Source: Thermoprotei archaeon (GTDB lineage Archaea > Thermoproteota > Thermoprotei > Thermofilales > B15-G2). Taken from it: a stretch of 61,724 nt of DNA. The DNA lies in NCBI GenBank assembly GCA_003649445.1, contig QMRV01000008.1, forward strand, positions 1 to 61,724, read 5' to 3'. Within the stretch, counting starts at the first letter, position 1; every line of letters begins with the position of its first letter. Shown in pieces: positions 1 to 8,780 of this stretch. Both the position numbers and the translations under genes were made by a program. The notes beneath the pieces are model-generated. The model saw only the letters and a list, made by a program, of their open reading frames with translations. It made no database searches and was not told where the DNA came from.

Positions 1-107
1 AACAGAAAAAGGAAGCAGAGTTTGTGAGAAAGGTCAGTCTAATCGTAATAATATTCTTCTTCATAGCCATGGTTCTCTCATTAATAAGAAGCCTTTTCGG
101 AGGATAA
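1..107 (+). CDS. 3' end of a small membrane protein (truncated at left edge)
   Basis: The frame that stops with TAA at 105-107 is open to the left window edge and encodes 34 residues. They run from a charged stretch (QKKEAEFVRK) into a hydrophobic segment (VSLIVIIFFFIAMVLSLI) and end in RSLFGG. This is the pattern of a C-terminal tail anchor or single membrane helix. The start lies outside the window and I do not recognise the family. A secretory or other small tail-anchored protein would fit but cannot be shown. Confidence 0.5.
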   Translation, partial: QKKEAEFVRKVSLIVIIFFFIAMVLSLIRSLFGG

Positions 108-267
108 CGAAGCCGTCCAAAAGGCATGTGTAATTGTTTCTGCGCTATGTTTTGTATCGCAGTAAACCTAAGTCCAGCACCTAGTAATATTCGTTTAAAA
201 GGATATTCGGCCGTGGAATATAGTCTTGTGATGCAGAAACCAGTGATATTAGAATATTATTTCGGTA

Positions 268-281
268 ATACTTTTTAAAAT
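268..281 (+). promoter_or_regulatory. TATA-like box upstream of the glutaredoxin/NrdD genes
   Basis: CTTTTTAAAA at 271-280 is an archaeal TATA-like element about 45 bases before the GTG start at 322. That start also has a strong Shine-Dalgarno run (GGGGGG at 310-315). The rest of the 108-321 gap shows no gene or recognisable RNA, only a short CTGCG/CGCAG inverted repeat near 140-165. Confidence 0.4.
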
Positions 282-321
282 TGAATGATAGTTCCCTTTT
301 ATTGCTAGTGGGGGGTAATCT

Positions 322-618
322 GTGGTCATGGGAAAGCCTCTTAAAATAGAGTTCTTTAAGTCAAAGACATGTGTAGTGTGTCCTAAAGTAAGAGAGCTGT
401 TAAAGAAAATTCTGGCCGAGAAAGGCTTACGCTACGAGGAAGTAGTTATTGAACGCGATATTTCAGAGGATCCTGAAGCTTTAACAGACCTTTTAATGCT
501 TAATGCTTTGTCAGTACCTGTAGTTAAAATAAAGGATACAATATTATACGAGCAAGATGCAGTAAAAGAAGACAAGCTAAGAGAAGCTGTAGAGAAATTT
601 TTATATCAAGAAAATTAG
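322..618 (+). CDS. Glutaredoxin/thioredoxin-like protein with CVVC motif
   Basis: A 98-residue cytosolic thiol-disulfide oxidoreductase. The order beta strand, CVVC redox motif (about residues 17-20), helix, conserved cis-Pro region (LSVPVV, about residue 66) and C-terminal helix fits a minimal glutaredoxin fold. The GTG at 322 is preceded by GGGGGG; an ATG two codons later is an alternative. It lies 57 bp upstream of the anaerobic ribonucleotide reductase on the same strand. It may therefore deliver electrons to that enzyme, which is inferred from position only. No signal peptide. Confidence 0.8.
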   Translation: MVMGKPLKIEFFKSKTCVVCPKVRELLKKILAEKGLRYEEVVIERDISEDPEALTDLLMLNALSVPVVKIKDTILYEQDAVKEDKLREAVEKFLYQEN

Positions 619-675
619 AGCAATTATTAAAATAGTCTGGACACTATAATAGATAATAGTAAATGGTGGGTGTGA

Positions 676-2874
676 TTGATGAAAGCTAGAGGGGAGGTAG
701 TAGCTGGGGAAAAAGGAGAGAACGAGAATAGACTTTATGTAAGAAGATCGGATGGCGTAATGATACCATTTGATAGAGAATACATAGTTCAGAGCCTCGT
801 TAAGGAAACTAGGCTAGCCAAAATTTTGTTTGGAGTAGAGCCTATGAGTAGAGAGGAAGCTGAGTTCATAGCGCAAGAAGTTGAGAAAGAAATTAAGCGC
901 ATGAAACTCAAGTTCTTAAGCGGACCGCTTATAAGAGAATTAGTGTGTGTTAAACTTCTTGAGCACGGTTATCACATTTATCGTAACGTATACACCAGAG
1001 TAGGATGTCCTCTTTACGAAGTATATGAAATTGATAGAGGAACAGGGTTTGAGGCACGTGAAAATGCAAATCTCCAACTAAACCCAGAGACTTTTCATAA
1101 AAAGAAAGCTGACAGAATGTGTAAAGAAGCATACTTATTAATGATGCCTCCATATATGGCTGACGCTCACTTGAAGGGAGATATACATATACACGACTTA
1201 GAATATTTCTTCACAAGACCTTTCTGCCAGGATCATGATTTGAGATTCTTCTTCTACTATGGGCTCATGCCCGATGGAACAGGGACACATACAGCCGTGG
1301 CTGGCCCTGCTAAACATCCAGAAGTAGCTATTCTTCATGCAGCCAAAGTTTTAGGCAGTGCGCAGGTAAACTTCTCTGGAGGACAGGGCTTCTTTAATTT
1401 CACAGTATTTTTGGCGCCCTATCTTCAAGGCCTCAGCAAGCGTAGAATAAGGCAGCTGGCTCAAATGTTTCTCTACGAAATGATGCAGGCTTATGTCGCG
1501 CGTGGAGGGCAGCCGGTATTCAGTTCTATTCAAATAGAGGCTGGAGTACCAAAAGTTTGGAGAGAAGCACCAGTAGTTTACGCAGGAAAAATATGGAAAG
1601 GACTAACGTATGGTGATCTGGAAGAAGAAGTGAAGACATTTGCATTATCGCTATTAGAAGAGTACATTAAGGGGGACTACAAAGGAAAGATGTTTAACTT
1701 TCCCAAGCCTGAAGTAGTTCAACGCAGAGATTACTGGACAAAAAGTGAATATGAAGAAATCATGTATAAGGCGGCCGAGTTAAGCGCTAAGTTCGGGTCT
1801 ACTTATTATGACAACGTAATACCGCCTTATAGAGGAGGGGAAGATGGAGTTTCATGCTACCAGTGTTGTGCTTACTCCTTCTCAGAGGGTCCTGAAAGCG
1901 AGGGCTTCTGGGATAAAGTATACTTTGTTGACGGGGCCCATTTTGCTATGGGTGGATTACAAGTAATTACTATAAATATGCCCAGACTTGCGTATAAGGC
2001 TAAAGGTGATGATGATAAGCTTTTTGAAGAGCTGGAGCGAGTAATGGAGATCGCGAGAGATGTACTGCTGTATAAGTACGAGGTCATGAAGAGGCAGTAC
2101 GAAGCAGGGTTAATACCTTTTGCTTCACAAAAACCTAAGGGAAGCAAGTATCCACTAGTGGATCTAGATGAATTAGTGCTCACGATAGGTGTCGTGGGAG
2201 TAAATGAAATGGTTCAGTGTCATACAGGCTATCAGCTCCACGAGCACAGAGAAGCAGTGCGTTTTGCCTTGAGAACAATAATAGAAATGGAGAGAATAAA
2301 AGAGGAATTTGAAAAAGAAACAGGAAGAAAGTTTGCCATAGCCAGAACTCCTGCTGAAAGCTGTGCTCAAAGACTTGCTGTATGTGATTTAATACACTAC
2401 AGAGAGTATGCTATTAAATATGCTAAAGGAGATGTGAAAGCAGCATGCGAGAAGATCAAGTATACTAGAGACCTTCCAGTTTACTACACTAATGGAACGC
2501 ATGTAAATGTATCTGCGAAAATACCGCTTTGGGCTAGACTCGACATAGAGCAGAAATTCTTCCCAATACTCTCCGGAGGAAACATATTCCACATATGGCT
2601 TGGCGAGGCAAATCCTGATCCAGAGGCTATATTTAAGCTCAACAAAAAGATAGCTCTCAACACTTGGATAGGATACTGGAGCTACACTAAGGACTTAACA
2701 GTATGCAGGTCATGTGACTATACCATTGGGGGTCTCTTAGATAAATGTCCGCGCTGTGGGTCTGTAGCTGTAAGCTGGTACAGTAGGATAACAGGATATT
2801 ACCAAGAAGTTAGTGGATGGAATGAAGGTAAGAAGCAGGAATTAAGAGATAGATATCGCATAAGAATTAGCTGA
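676..2874 (+). CDS. nrdD: Anaerobic (class III) ribonucleoside-triphosphate reductase
   Basis: Oxygen-sensitive glycyl-radical enzyme that reduces ribonucleoside triphosphates to deoxy forms for DNA synthesis. The 732 residues begin with an ATP-cone allosteric domain (about 20-110) and continue into the ten-stranded barrel, with a Cys-rich segment (CYQCCAY) near 394. A zinc site CRSC...CPRC sits at about 677-695, followed by the glycyl-radical signature RITGYYQEVSGWNEGK near 704-719. Length and motif order match the family. The frame opens with TTG at 676; ATG at 679 after GGTGGG is equally good. No NrdG activase is in the window. The organism must make dNTPs anaerobically. Confidence 0.97.
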   Translation: MMKARGEVVAGEKGENENRLYVRRSDGVMIPFDREYIVQSLVKETRLAKILFGVEPMSREEAEFIAQEVEKEIKRMKLKFLSGPLIRELVCVKLLEHGYHIYRNVYTRVGCPLYEVYEIDRGTGFEARENANLQLNPETFHKKKADRMCKEAYLLMMPPYMADAHLKGDIHIHDLEYFFTRPFCQDHDLRFFFYYGLMPDGTGTHTAVAGPAKHPEVAILHAAKVLGSAQVNFSGGQGFFNFTVFLAPYLQGLSKRRIRQLAQMFLYEMMQAYVARGGQPVFSSIQIEAGVPKVWREAPVVYAGKIWKGLTYGDLEEEVKTFALSLLEEYIKGDYKGKMFNFPKPEVVQRRDYWTKSEYEEIMYKAAELSAKFGSTYYDNVIPPYRGGEDGVSCYQCCAYSFSEGPESEGFWDKVYFVDGAHFAMGGLQVITINMPRLAYKAKGDDDKLFEELERVMEIARDVLLYKYEVMKRQYEAGLIPFASQKPKGSKYPLVDLDELVLTIGVVGVNEMVQCHTGYQLHEHREAVRFALRTIIEMERIKEEFEKETGRKFAIARTPAESCAQRLAVCDLIHYREYAIKYAKGDVKAACEKIKYTRDLPVYYTNGTHVNVSAKIPLWARLDIEQKFFPILSGGNIFHIWLGEANPDPEAIFKLNKKIALNTWIGYWSYTKDLTVCRSCDYTIGGLLDKCPRCGSVAVSWYSRITGYYQEVSGWNEGKKQELRDRYRIRIS

Positions 2875-2876
2875 GA

Positions 2877-3665
2877 TCATTCAATAATCTTTTGGAGCTT
2901 TTCTGCTTTTTCCTTATTGATTTCTTTTAATCGATTAATTTCGCTTTCTAATATTTTCTTTAGTTTATTTTTCCATTCATCGGGGGCTTCTTTGTATATT
3001 CTCTCAGCTTTTTCCAGCTTATCTTTAAGAAGTAGTGTTAAAAAGTAGTCTTCTAGAGGAATAGTAGTTATTTTGTTCCTTTTCATTATAATAACGTATC
3101 CTACTTCATAATCTACTCCCTCTTTAGTTTCCTCTTCTTCTAGCTCTTTTAGTAAGGAAACATCTAGAACTTTGCTTCCGTATATCTCTGTTGCTTTAGC
3201 TATTTTATCTAAAGCAGCCTCTCCCAAACTGCTTATTTCTTTAACAGCTTCTTTAGTAAGCGGTAATGGATATCTTCGGGAACCTACTGTAATATATCCT
3301 GGAAGTCCTTCAACATTTGCAGTGGGTATTTTTGCATCAAGAAAAGAATCGCATACGAATATTTCTACTACTTCTTTTTCTCCTGAAGGATAGTGTATCT
3401 TAATTGCTTCGCTCCATAGTTTTGCGCTAACTTCACCCAGGACAAGTGGGCCTTCGAAGAACGGAGTATTAAATTTAGATGATAAGAATTCAGCTAAGCC
3501 TTCACTTGATCCAAGTATTTCATAATAGGTCGCTTCCAACCAACCTTTTTTAGTTTTTATTTTTATTGTTTTTCTAGTAACAATATTAATTCCAAGTTTA
3601 CGAAGTTCTTTAACTACTTTATTTTCGTCAAATTCTTTTTCCCGAATAAATCCTAGGATACCCAA
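2877..3665 (-). CDS. Conserved-looking hypothetical protein with C-terminal coiled coil
   Basis: I do not recognise this 262-residue protein. It is soluble and lacks a signal peptide. Its last 60 residues are rich in Lys and Glu with heptad spacing (KLEKAERIYKEAPDEWKNKL), indicating a helical or coiled-coil tail. The centre contains an alternating beta pattern (YEVGYVIIMKRN). The start is TTG at 3663-3665, preceded on its strand by GGGGGTG; no ATG is available nearby. It converges on nrdD with a 2-base gap, so the two stop codons nearly touch. Function unknown. Confidence 0.7.
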   Translation of the reverse strand: MGILGFIREKEFDENKVVKELRKLGINIVTRKTIKIKTKKGWLEATYYEILGSSEGLAEFLSSKFNTPFFEGPLVLGEVSAKLWSEAIKIHYPSGEKEVVEIFVCDSFLDAKIPTANVEGLPGYITVGSRRYPLPLTKEAVKEISSLGEAALDKIAKATEIYGSKVLDVSLLKELEEEETKEGVDYEVGYVIIMKRNKITTIPLEDYFLTLLLKDKLEKAERIYKEAPDEWKNKLKKILESEINRLKEINKEKAEKLQKIIE

Positions 3666-3680
3666 ATTATTGCACCCCCT

Positions 3681-3715
3681 GGTTTATATTTATATTTCAG
3701 CAAGATATTTTTATC
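3681..3715. promoter_or_regulatory. Divergent TATA-rich promoter region
   Basis: TTTATATTTATATTT (3683-3697) and GATATTTTTAT (3704-3714) lie between two divergent genes. Either orientation places a TATA box 20-50 bases before the TTG at 3665 (minus) and the GTG at 3757 (plus). The plus-strand GTG also has a strong Shine-Dalgarno (GGAGGGTGAT) just upstream. Confidence 0.45.
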
Positions 3716-3756
3716 TGCTGGTAAAAATCGATGATGAACGCGTTGGAGGGTGATCT

Positions 3757-6423
3757 GTGAGCTCAGATGGGCGGACTGAGGGTCTTAAATACCTGGGTAT
3801 ACTTTCAGATATCTTCCCGAAACTAACTATTTCTCTAAAGAAGAAAAACATTATATATTTAAAGAAAGCAAAAATACTGATGTTTCATAGTGCTACAAGG
3901 GCTTCAGCAGTTTTCCTACTATTAATTGTCTTCCTGAGTTTCCTACCTGTGTCACTGTATGAAAAGCCTGAAAATACAACTATGAAAGTAAATGTTGAAG
4001 TGTATCCGCTCAAGGACGAAGTAGTATATAAAGTGTTGAATGTACCTGAGCTGAATTTTGTTTATGTAATTACTAGAGCTGTAGGAAATTACAGGGTTCA
4101 TGTATTTAATAAAAATGGAGAAGTCAATACATCAAGGCCTTATAGGAAGCTCATAGCTTACTCATCAGTCCTCAGGTCTATAATAAGTTTAGCTTATAAT
4201 AACAGTAAAATATTGTTGCTTAATCCTCTTAATCTTTCAGTAGATAAAAGTTTAGAGAAAATATCTCCTCCATCAAGAGCATCAACAGCTATCGATATGG
4301 TGTGTAAAGGTGATAAAGTTATAGTACAGTATACAGGGGCCATAGAGGACGGTGGAGGCAGACGTGGTACAATGATTCAAGTGTTCTCACTGACTTTAGG
4401 CGAAACTCTCTGGTATACTAGGCTGAAAGTAGGTGAATATGTAGAGATATTTTCATATGAATTTTCTCCTGACGGCGAGTATATTGTGATATATGCAGCA
4501 GACACTCTTTGTACAGTTTGTCGTGAATGGAGCAACTTTATAGAAATTATAAAAGCTTCTACGGGAGAAAAAGTTACTCAGAGAGAAGAGTTTAGACTGG
4601 GTAAGAGCTGGTGTAAAGCGCTTTCGGGAGGAGTACTAATAAGTGTTGAAAACGAGCGAAATTTTAAATTTCGAGGAAAAACTCTTTTTGTTCAATATGA
4701 TGGAACTATCAAGTGGACTTTTGCTAAAGATGATCCTAAAGAAAAGTACTATGATGCAGTGGAAGTAGGCAATGTAATTATTATATCAATTATGACGAGT
4801 ACTGGTGAAGCACTAGAAGCAGTGGATTCACGTAGTGGTAGCAAGCTTTGGAGAATAGAGGCAGTAAATACTCCGGCCTACAAGCTGGCTGCTTATGGCA
4901 ATTTGATTTTAGCAGCAAATAGTGGCAAAGTAATGCTGCTGACTACTGATGGCAAAGAAATATGGGAATATGAGTTCGGCGATGGTTTCTCGGTAGCTGA
5001 CTGCTTATGGATTGATGAAAATACATTTATGGTTGCCAAAACGAGTGTTATCTATCTATTTAAGATAGAGAAGAAAGAGAAGTATACACTGAGTATTAAA
5101 GTCGCGTCTAAAAGTGGTGAGGCGATACTAGGGGCCAAGGTCTTAATATATAATGCTTCAAATTCCATGCTCATTAAAAGAATGCTGCTAGTGTCAAACA
5201 GTAGTGCAAATATAGTTTTAGTTAAAGGCGAGTATATAATTCAAGTAAAGAGAGAAGGGTATGTCGATGTAACCCAAAGAGTAGCGCTTACTAAAAATAT
5301 AACTCTGCAGATATCATTGACGAAAGCAAGCGGAGTCTATAGCGGAGTATCTAGTAAACTCAAGGAGGTGAAAATAAGAATAATAGACCTTTATGGTAAA
5401 CCCTTAGTTAATATGATAGTTAATATATTTAAAAAAGTTAATAATAATTACTACAAGTTTTATATGAGTACAAAAACAGATCAAAATGGTTTCATAGTAT
5501 GGCAGCTTGATGAGAAGGATATCGGAACTTATAGGATAGTAATTCCCGAACTTAATTGGAGTAAAGAGATAACAGTTCCTTTTCTTCCTTATTCTAATGA
5601 ACTCCAAGTAATTTTTTCAGAAAAGTATCCAGTTGTTTTCGAGGCAGTAGTTCCACAAAGGGTGCGTTTAGAAATATTCAACAAGAATGGAATAAAAGTT
5701 TGTTCGCTGACTGTAAATGAGACAGCTGTTGTAGAACTGAAGGCAGGAATATATACGATTAAAGCCTACGTTCCAGGCTATAGGCAGTTTATCAAGAAAA
5801 TAAAAGTTCCTGAGGTATCAAAAATACCCATATATCTGGAGAAAATAATTATTGATAAAAGCAAAAACATAATCGAAATAAATCGCATAATAGCTTTCCT
5901 CAAATCACACACAGTTCAACATACAGTGTTTGGAAAAAAGGTGCTGGCACCAGATTTTAAGATAAGAGACATTGAAGGAAGGCCTTTAAGCCTTAAAACA
6001 TTTAGAAACGAGATTGTAATACTAGATTTCTTTTACATAGGATGTCATGGGTGTGAAGATTTAATACCGTTGCTCAGGAATCTATCAAAGTACGACAACG
6101 TGGTAATAATATCAATAGATGTGAGGCCTAGTATTGATACAAGAGATAAGTTAATGAACTACATGGATAGATTCAATATATCTTGGCATATCGTAGTAGA
6201 TACACTAAACTTAGCCGACAGATATAGAGTTACTGCGACACCTACTGTCTTTGTTATAAAAGATGGCTATATCGTAGCATCTTTTGTAGGATATAAAGAA
6301 AATATAATTACTCAGGGACCTGGCTTATCTAAGATAGTGATAAAAGCGAAAATAACTTACTTAATAGTAGCTATTGCTGTATTACTGCTACTTTACATTA
6401 TATACGAGGAGACTAGAGAATAA
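3757..6423 (+). CDS. Membrane-anchored beta-propeller / Ig-like / thioredoxin multidomain protein
   Basis: An 888-residue cell-envelope protein. A membrane segment at about 47-66 is followed by repeated beta-rich units of PQQ/propeller type (about 80-450; WRIEAVNT, LLTTDGKEIWEYEFGDG). Two or three carboxypeptidase-regulatory/PEGA-like domains follow (about 455-700), then a TlpA-like thioredoxin domain with APDF start and CHGC redox motif near 762-766, and a C-terminal helix (TYLIVAIAVLLLLYIIY). It probably displays a thiol-redox domain outside the cell. GTG at 3757 has a good ribosome site; ATG at 3880, behind a TATA-like stretch at 3850-3862, is an alternative start that would leave a cleaner signal peptide. 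Its 3' end overlaps the opposing nuclease gene by 11 bp. Confidence 0.75.
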   Translation: MSSDGRTEGLKYLGILSDIFPKLTISLKKKNIIYLKKAKILMFHSATRASAVFLLLIVFLSFLPVSLYEKPENTTMKVNVEVYPLKDEVVYKVLNVPELNFVYVITRAVGNYRVHVFNKNGEVNTSRPYRKLIAYSSVLRSIISLAYNNSKILLLNPLNLSVDKSLEKISPPSRASTAIDMVCKGDKVIVQYTGAIEDGGGRRGTMIQVFSLTLGETLWYTRLKVGEYVEIFSYEFSPDGEYIVIYAADTLCTVCREWSNFIEIIKASTGEKVTQREEFRLGKSWCKALSGGVLISVENERNFKFRGKTLFVQYDGTIKWTFAKDDPKEKYYDAVEVGNVIIISIMTSTGEALEAVDSRSGSKLWRIEAVNTPAYKLAAYGNLILAANSGKVMLLTTDGKEIWEYEFGDGFSVADCLWIDENTFMVAKTSVIYLFKIEKKEKYTLSIKVASKSGEAILGAKVLIYNASNSMLIKRMLLVSNSSANIVLVKGEYIIQVKREGYVDVTQRVALTKNITLQISLTKASGVYSGVSSKLKEVKIRIIDLYGKPLVNMIVNIFKKVNNNYYKFYMSTKTDQNGFIVWQLDEKDIGTYRIVIPELNWSKEITVPFLPYSNELQVIFSEKYPVVFEAVVPQRVRLEIFNKNGIKVCSLTVNETAVVELKAGIYTIKAYVPGYRQFIKKIKVPEVSKIPIYLEKIIIDKSKNIIEINRIIAFLKSHTVQHTVFGKKVLAPDFKIRDIEGRPLSLKTFRNEIVILDFFYIGCHGCEDLIPLLRNLSKYDNVVIISIDVRPSIDTRDKLMNYMDRFNISWHIVVDTLNLADRYRVTATPTVFVIKDGYIVASFVGYKENIITQGPGLSKIVIKAKITYLIVAIAVLLLLYIIYEETRE

Positions 6424-7087
6424 TTTGTGGGATATTGTTTAGAAAATTTTTTAACTTATATATTGGGACTATAAAAGTATTACCAATTCTTGGAGAACCT
6501 GTATCCTTATATACAACTATTACAGGTACTATGGTAATGTTTTCTTTCCTTAAATATTTTCTTAGCATATAGCTTTTCTCCTCGTGTTTTTGAGCTGCGC
6601 TCGATAAATTGCTGTGCCTTGACCACTGTTTGCAGTCTATACTCAAAACAATATTTCCTTTTATTGCTACGATGTCTATTTCGTATCGCTTATTATTCAA
6701 TTTGAATCTATAGTTTCTTTTTATCTCGTATGAAAAATTGGAAACTATTTGCGAACAAAGATCCTCGAATTCTTTCCACGTGAGGGCTTCAACTAAGTAC
6801 TCAAGTGGACATCCATGAAGGAGACTTTTCTCTAGAAAGCCTAGCATATTTTTTATAATAATCTTTTCTTCCTTTAATTCTATTATGTTCAACTTAGCTA
6901 GTTCATCTATTAGTTTATTTAAATAACTAGTATCTATTGGCATTTCGCTTTTTTCTATAAAATCATTTATGAATATTTTATAGTTTTTTCTTTTTGAAGA
7001 ATATAGTATAAGCAGGTAAGAGGCTGCTTTAATTCCTCTAGACATGGCAGTGGCTCTGATGCGCCAGTATAAAGGATTGTATTGCAT
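6413..7087 (-). CDS. Mrr-like PD-(D/E)xK nuclease with N-terminal helical/HTH region
   Basis: A 224-residue protein whose C-terminal half has the restriction-endonuclease-like pattern: LTWKEFEDLCSQIV (helix with acidic residue), YEIDIVAIKG, then SIDCKQW, i.e. the D...DxK core (about residues 130-155), and a late strand VPVIVVY. The N-terminal 90 residues resemble a winged helix (YLNKLIDELAKLNIIELKEEKI). The family cleaves DNA in restriction or repair roles. No methyltransferase or specificity partner is adjacent; the cytosine methyltransferase at 36.3 kb is far away. Probably a solitary nuclease. Confidence 0.7.
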   Translation of the reverse strand: MQYNPLYWRIRATAMSRGIKAASYLLILYSSKRKNYKIFINDFIEKSEMPIDTSYLNKLIDELAKLNIIELKEEKIIIKNMLGFLEKSLLHGCPLEYLVEALTWKEFEDLCSQIVSNFSYEIKRNYRFKLNNKRYEIDIVAIKGNIVLSIDCKQWSRHSNLSSAAQKHEEKSYMLRKYLRKENITIVPVIVVYKDTGSPRIGNTFIVPIYKLKNFLNNIPQIIL

Positions 7088-7100
7088 AGAGTATACGAAT

Positions 7101-7109
7101 AATTTTTAA
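7101..7109 (+). promoter_or_regulatory. TATA box for a leaderless GTG start
   Basis: AATTTTTAA at 7101-7109 lies about 26 bases before the GTG at 7133. Transcription would therefore start at or next to that codon, which argues for GTG 7133 rather than TTG 7115 as the start of the epimerase gene. Confidence 0.5.
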
Positions 7110-7132
7110 GTGTATTGCGCTATAACCTTTAC

Positions 7133-8212
7133 GTGAAGATAGTTAAAGTAGAGTGGACTACATATCAAGTTAAGAATAAAGAGCCGTTTAGGATAGCCTA
7201 TGGAGTATCTCTAGGAAGCACTAATGTTTTTGTGAAAGTAGTGTTAGAAGACGGCACAATAGGATATGGAGAGGCTTGTGGATCTCGTAAAGTTACAGGA
7301 GAAACTGCACGTACGATAACTTGTTTCATGAAGGATGTGGCTAATTTACTGGTAGGCGAAGATATTTATAATCTAACGAAGATTATTGAGAAAGTATGTG
7401 GTTTTATGAAAGGAAATACTGCAGCTAAAGCCGCAATAGACCTTGCTCTACACGATGTTTGGGCCAAAGTGTATGGAGTGCCTCTCTTCAAAGCTCTAGG
7501 AGGTAAAGTTAAGAATGTTGAAACAGACTATACTATTGGTATAAAAGATATAAGTTCTATGTGTAAAGAAGCAAAAGATTTTGTTGAAAAGGGATTCACT
7601 AAATTAAAAATAAAAGTAGGTGTTACTCCTCAAGAAGATATAGAAATAGTCAAGAAAATTAGAGAAGAAGTAGGTTATGATATCGAACTTAGGGTAGACG
7701 CAAATCAAGCATGGGATCCTAAAACAGCTGTAAAAGTAATCAATGCGATTACACGCTATGAGATAGAGTTTGTAGAACAACCAGTTCCATGGTGGGATTT
7801 AAATGGATTAAAATATGTTAAAGATCATGTAGATGTAAAAATTATGGCAGACGAATCTGTCTTAACATCCAAAGATGCTTTAAAAGTAGTGAAAATGGAA
7901 GCAGTAGATCTAATTAATATAAAGTTAATGAAGTGTGGAGGACTAAGAGAAGCTATGAAAATAACTAGTATTGCTGAAGCAGCAGGTGTCAAGTGTATGG
8001 TAGGCTGTATGAATGAAACATCACTTTCAATAGCAGCCGCGGCTCACTTAGCTGCAGCTACACCGAATATAGTGTATTGTGATTTAGATTCACCTCTCAT
8101 GATAGTAAATGATCCTGCTAAACCTCCACTAAAGTACATTAAAGGAGTTATAGAGCTCCCTGAAAATAAGGGTATAGGAATTGATGTAGAAAATGTCTTC
8201 AAAAAACAGTAA
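7133..8212 (+). CDS. Dipeptide epimerase (enolase superfamily)
   Basis: Muconate-lactonizing-enzyme-type TIM barrel of about 360 residues. Visible catalytic features: KLKIKVG (KxK base on strand 2), the metal ligands DANQAW, VEQP and ADES on successive strands, NIKLMKCGG (second catalytic Lys), and a CDLD motif on the last strand. The DxD at that position is the mark of L-Ala-D/L-Glu and related dipeptide epimerases, where it binds the substrate ammonium group. The exact dipeptide is unknown; an archaeon without murein would use it for peptide catabolism. Its 3' end overlaps the kinase gene by 20 bp, so the two are probably co-transcribed. Confidence 0.85.
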   Translation: MKIVKVEWTTYQVKNKEPFRIAYGVSLGSTNVFVKVVLEDGTIGYGEACGSRKVTGETARTITCFMKDVANLLVGEDIYNLTKIIEKVCGFMKGNTAAKAAIDLALHDVWAKVYGVPLFKALGGKVKNVETDYTIGIKDISSMCKEAKDFVEKGFTKLKIKVGVTPQEDIEIVKKIREEVGYDIELRVDANQAWDPKTAVKVINAITRYEIEFVEQPVPWWDLNGLKYVKDHVDVKIMADESVLTSKDALKVVKMEAVDLINIKLMKCGGLREAMKITSIAEAAGVKCMVGCMNETSLSIAAAAHLAAATPNIVYCDLDSPLMIVNDPAKPPLKYIKGVIELPENKGIGIDVENVFKKQ

Positions 8213-8780
8213 AGTAAACAGAATAATTATTACGGGAACACCTGGAGTTGGAAAAACCTCCGTATCCAAGAAAGTTGCGTCTATTTTAAATGCAAAATAT
8301 GTCAACTTGGCAGAATTTGTTAAAAGTAATAAATTGTTTTTAGAGTATGATAATGAATTAAACAGTTACATTATAGATGAGGAAAAGACGCGAAAAACAT
8401 TAAGGAGGCTACTAAGAGAATATAGTCGTGTAGTAGTAGACACACATATACTCACCGTTTTCGACCCCAATGCAGTAGATTTAGCTATAGTTCTTAGATT
8501 GAATCCTAAAATCCTTTTAAAGAGACTAAAGGAGAGAAACTATTCCTTAAGCAAAATTAAGGTTAATATACAGGCTGAAATGCTCGGAGTATGTCTTAGC
8601 GAAGCTGTAGAAATATTCGGCTTAGATAAAGTAGCCGAAGTAGATACTACAGCGAGAAACTTGGAAGAAGTAGTGCGAGAAGTTCTTAATGCTATTGATC
8701 ATCCAAATAAATATAGGCCAGGAAAGGTAGACTGGTCCCAGTTAATATACGATGATGAATTAATGAAGTATCTAGTTTAA
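8193..8780 (+). CDS. AK6/Fap7-type adenylate kinase
   Basis: A 195-residue P-loop NTPase with GTPGVGKTS near the N-terminus and VVVDTHI in place of the usual Walker B/core of the hCINAP/Fap7 (AK6) family. A short C-terminal tail ends in KVDWSQLIYDDELMKYLV. Family members phosphorylate AMP and act late in small ribosomal subunit maturation (pairing with uS11). Translation is coupled to the upstream epimerase by a 20-bp overlap. It is distinct from the zinc-LID adenylate kinase at 54.3 kb. Confidence 0.85.
   Translation: MSSKNSKVNRIIITGTPGVGKTSVSKKVASILNAKYVNLAEFVKSNKLFLEYDNELNSYIIDEEKTRKTLRRLLREYSRVVVDTHILTVFDPNAVDLAIVLRLNPKILLKRLKERNYSLSKIKVNIQAEMLGVCLSEAVEIFGLDKVAEVDTTARNLEEVVREVLNAIDHPNKYRPGKVDWSQLIYDDELMKYLV

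Noticed and set aside
3729..3782. C/D box-like motif (ATGATGA at 3731, CTGA at 3776)
   Set aside because: Length fits, but D' and C' are poor and the region overlaps a strong Shine-Dalgarno plus GTG start. The ribosome site explains the GGAGGGTGAT better.
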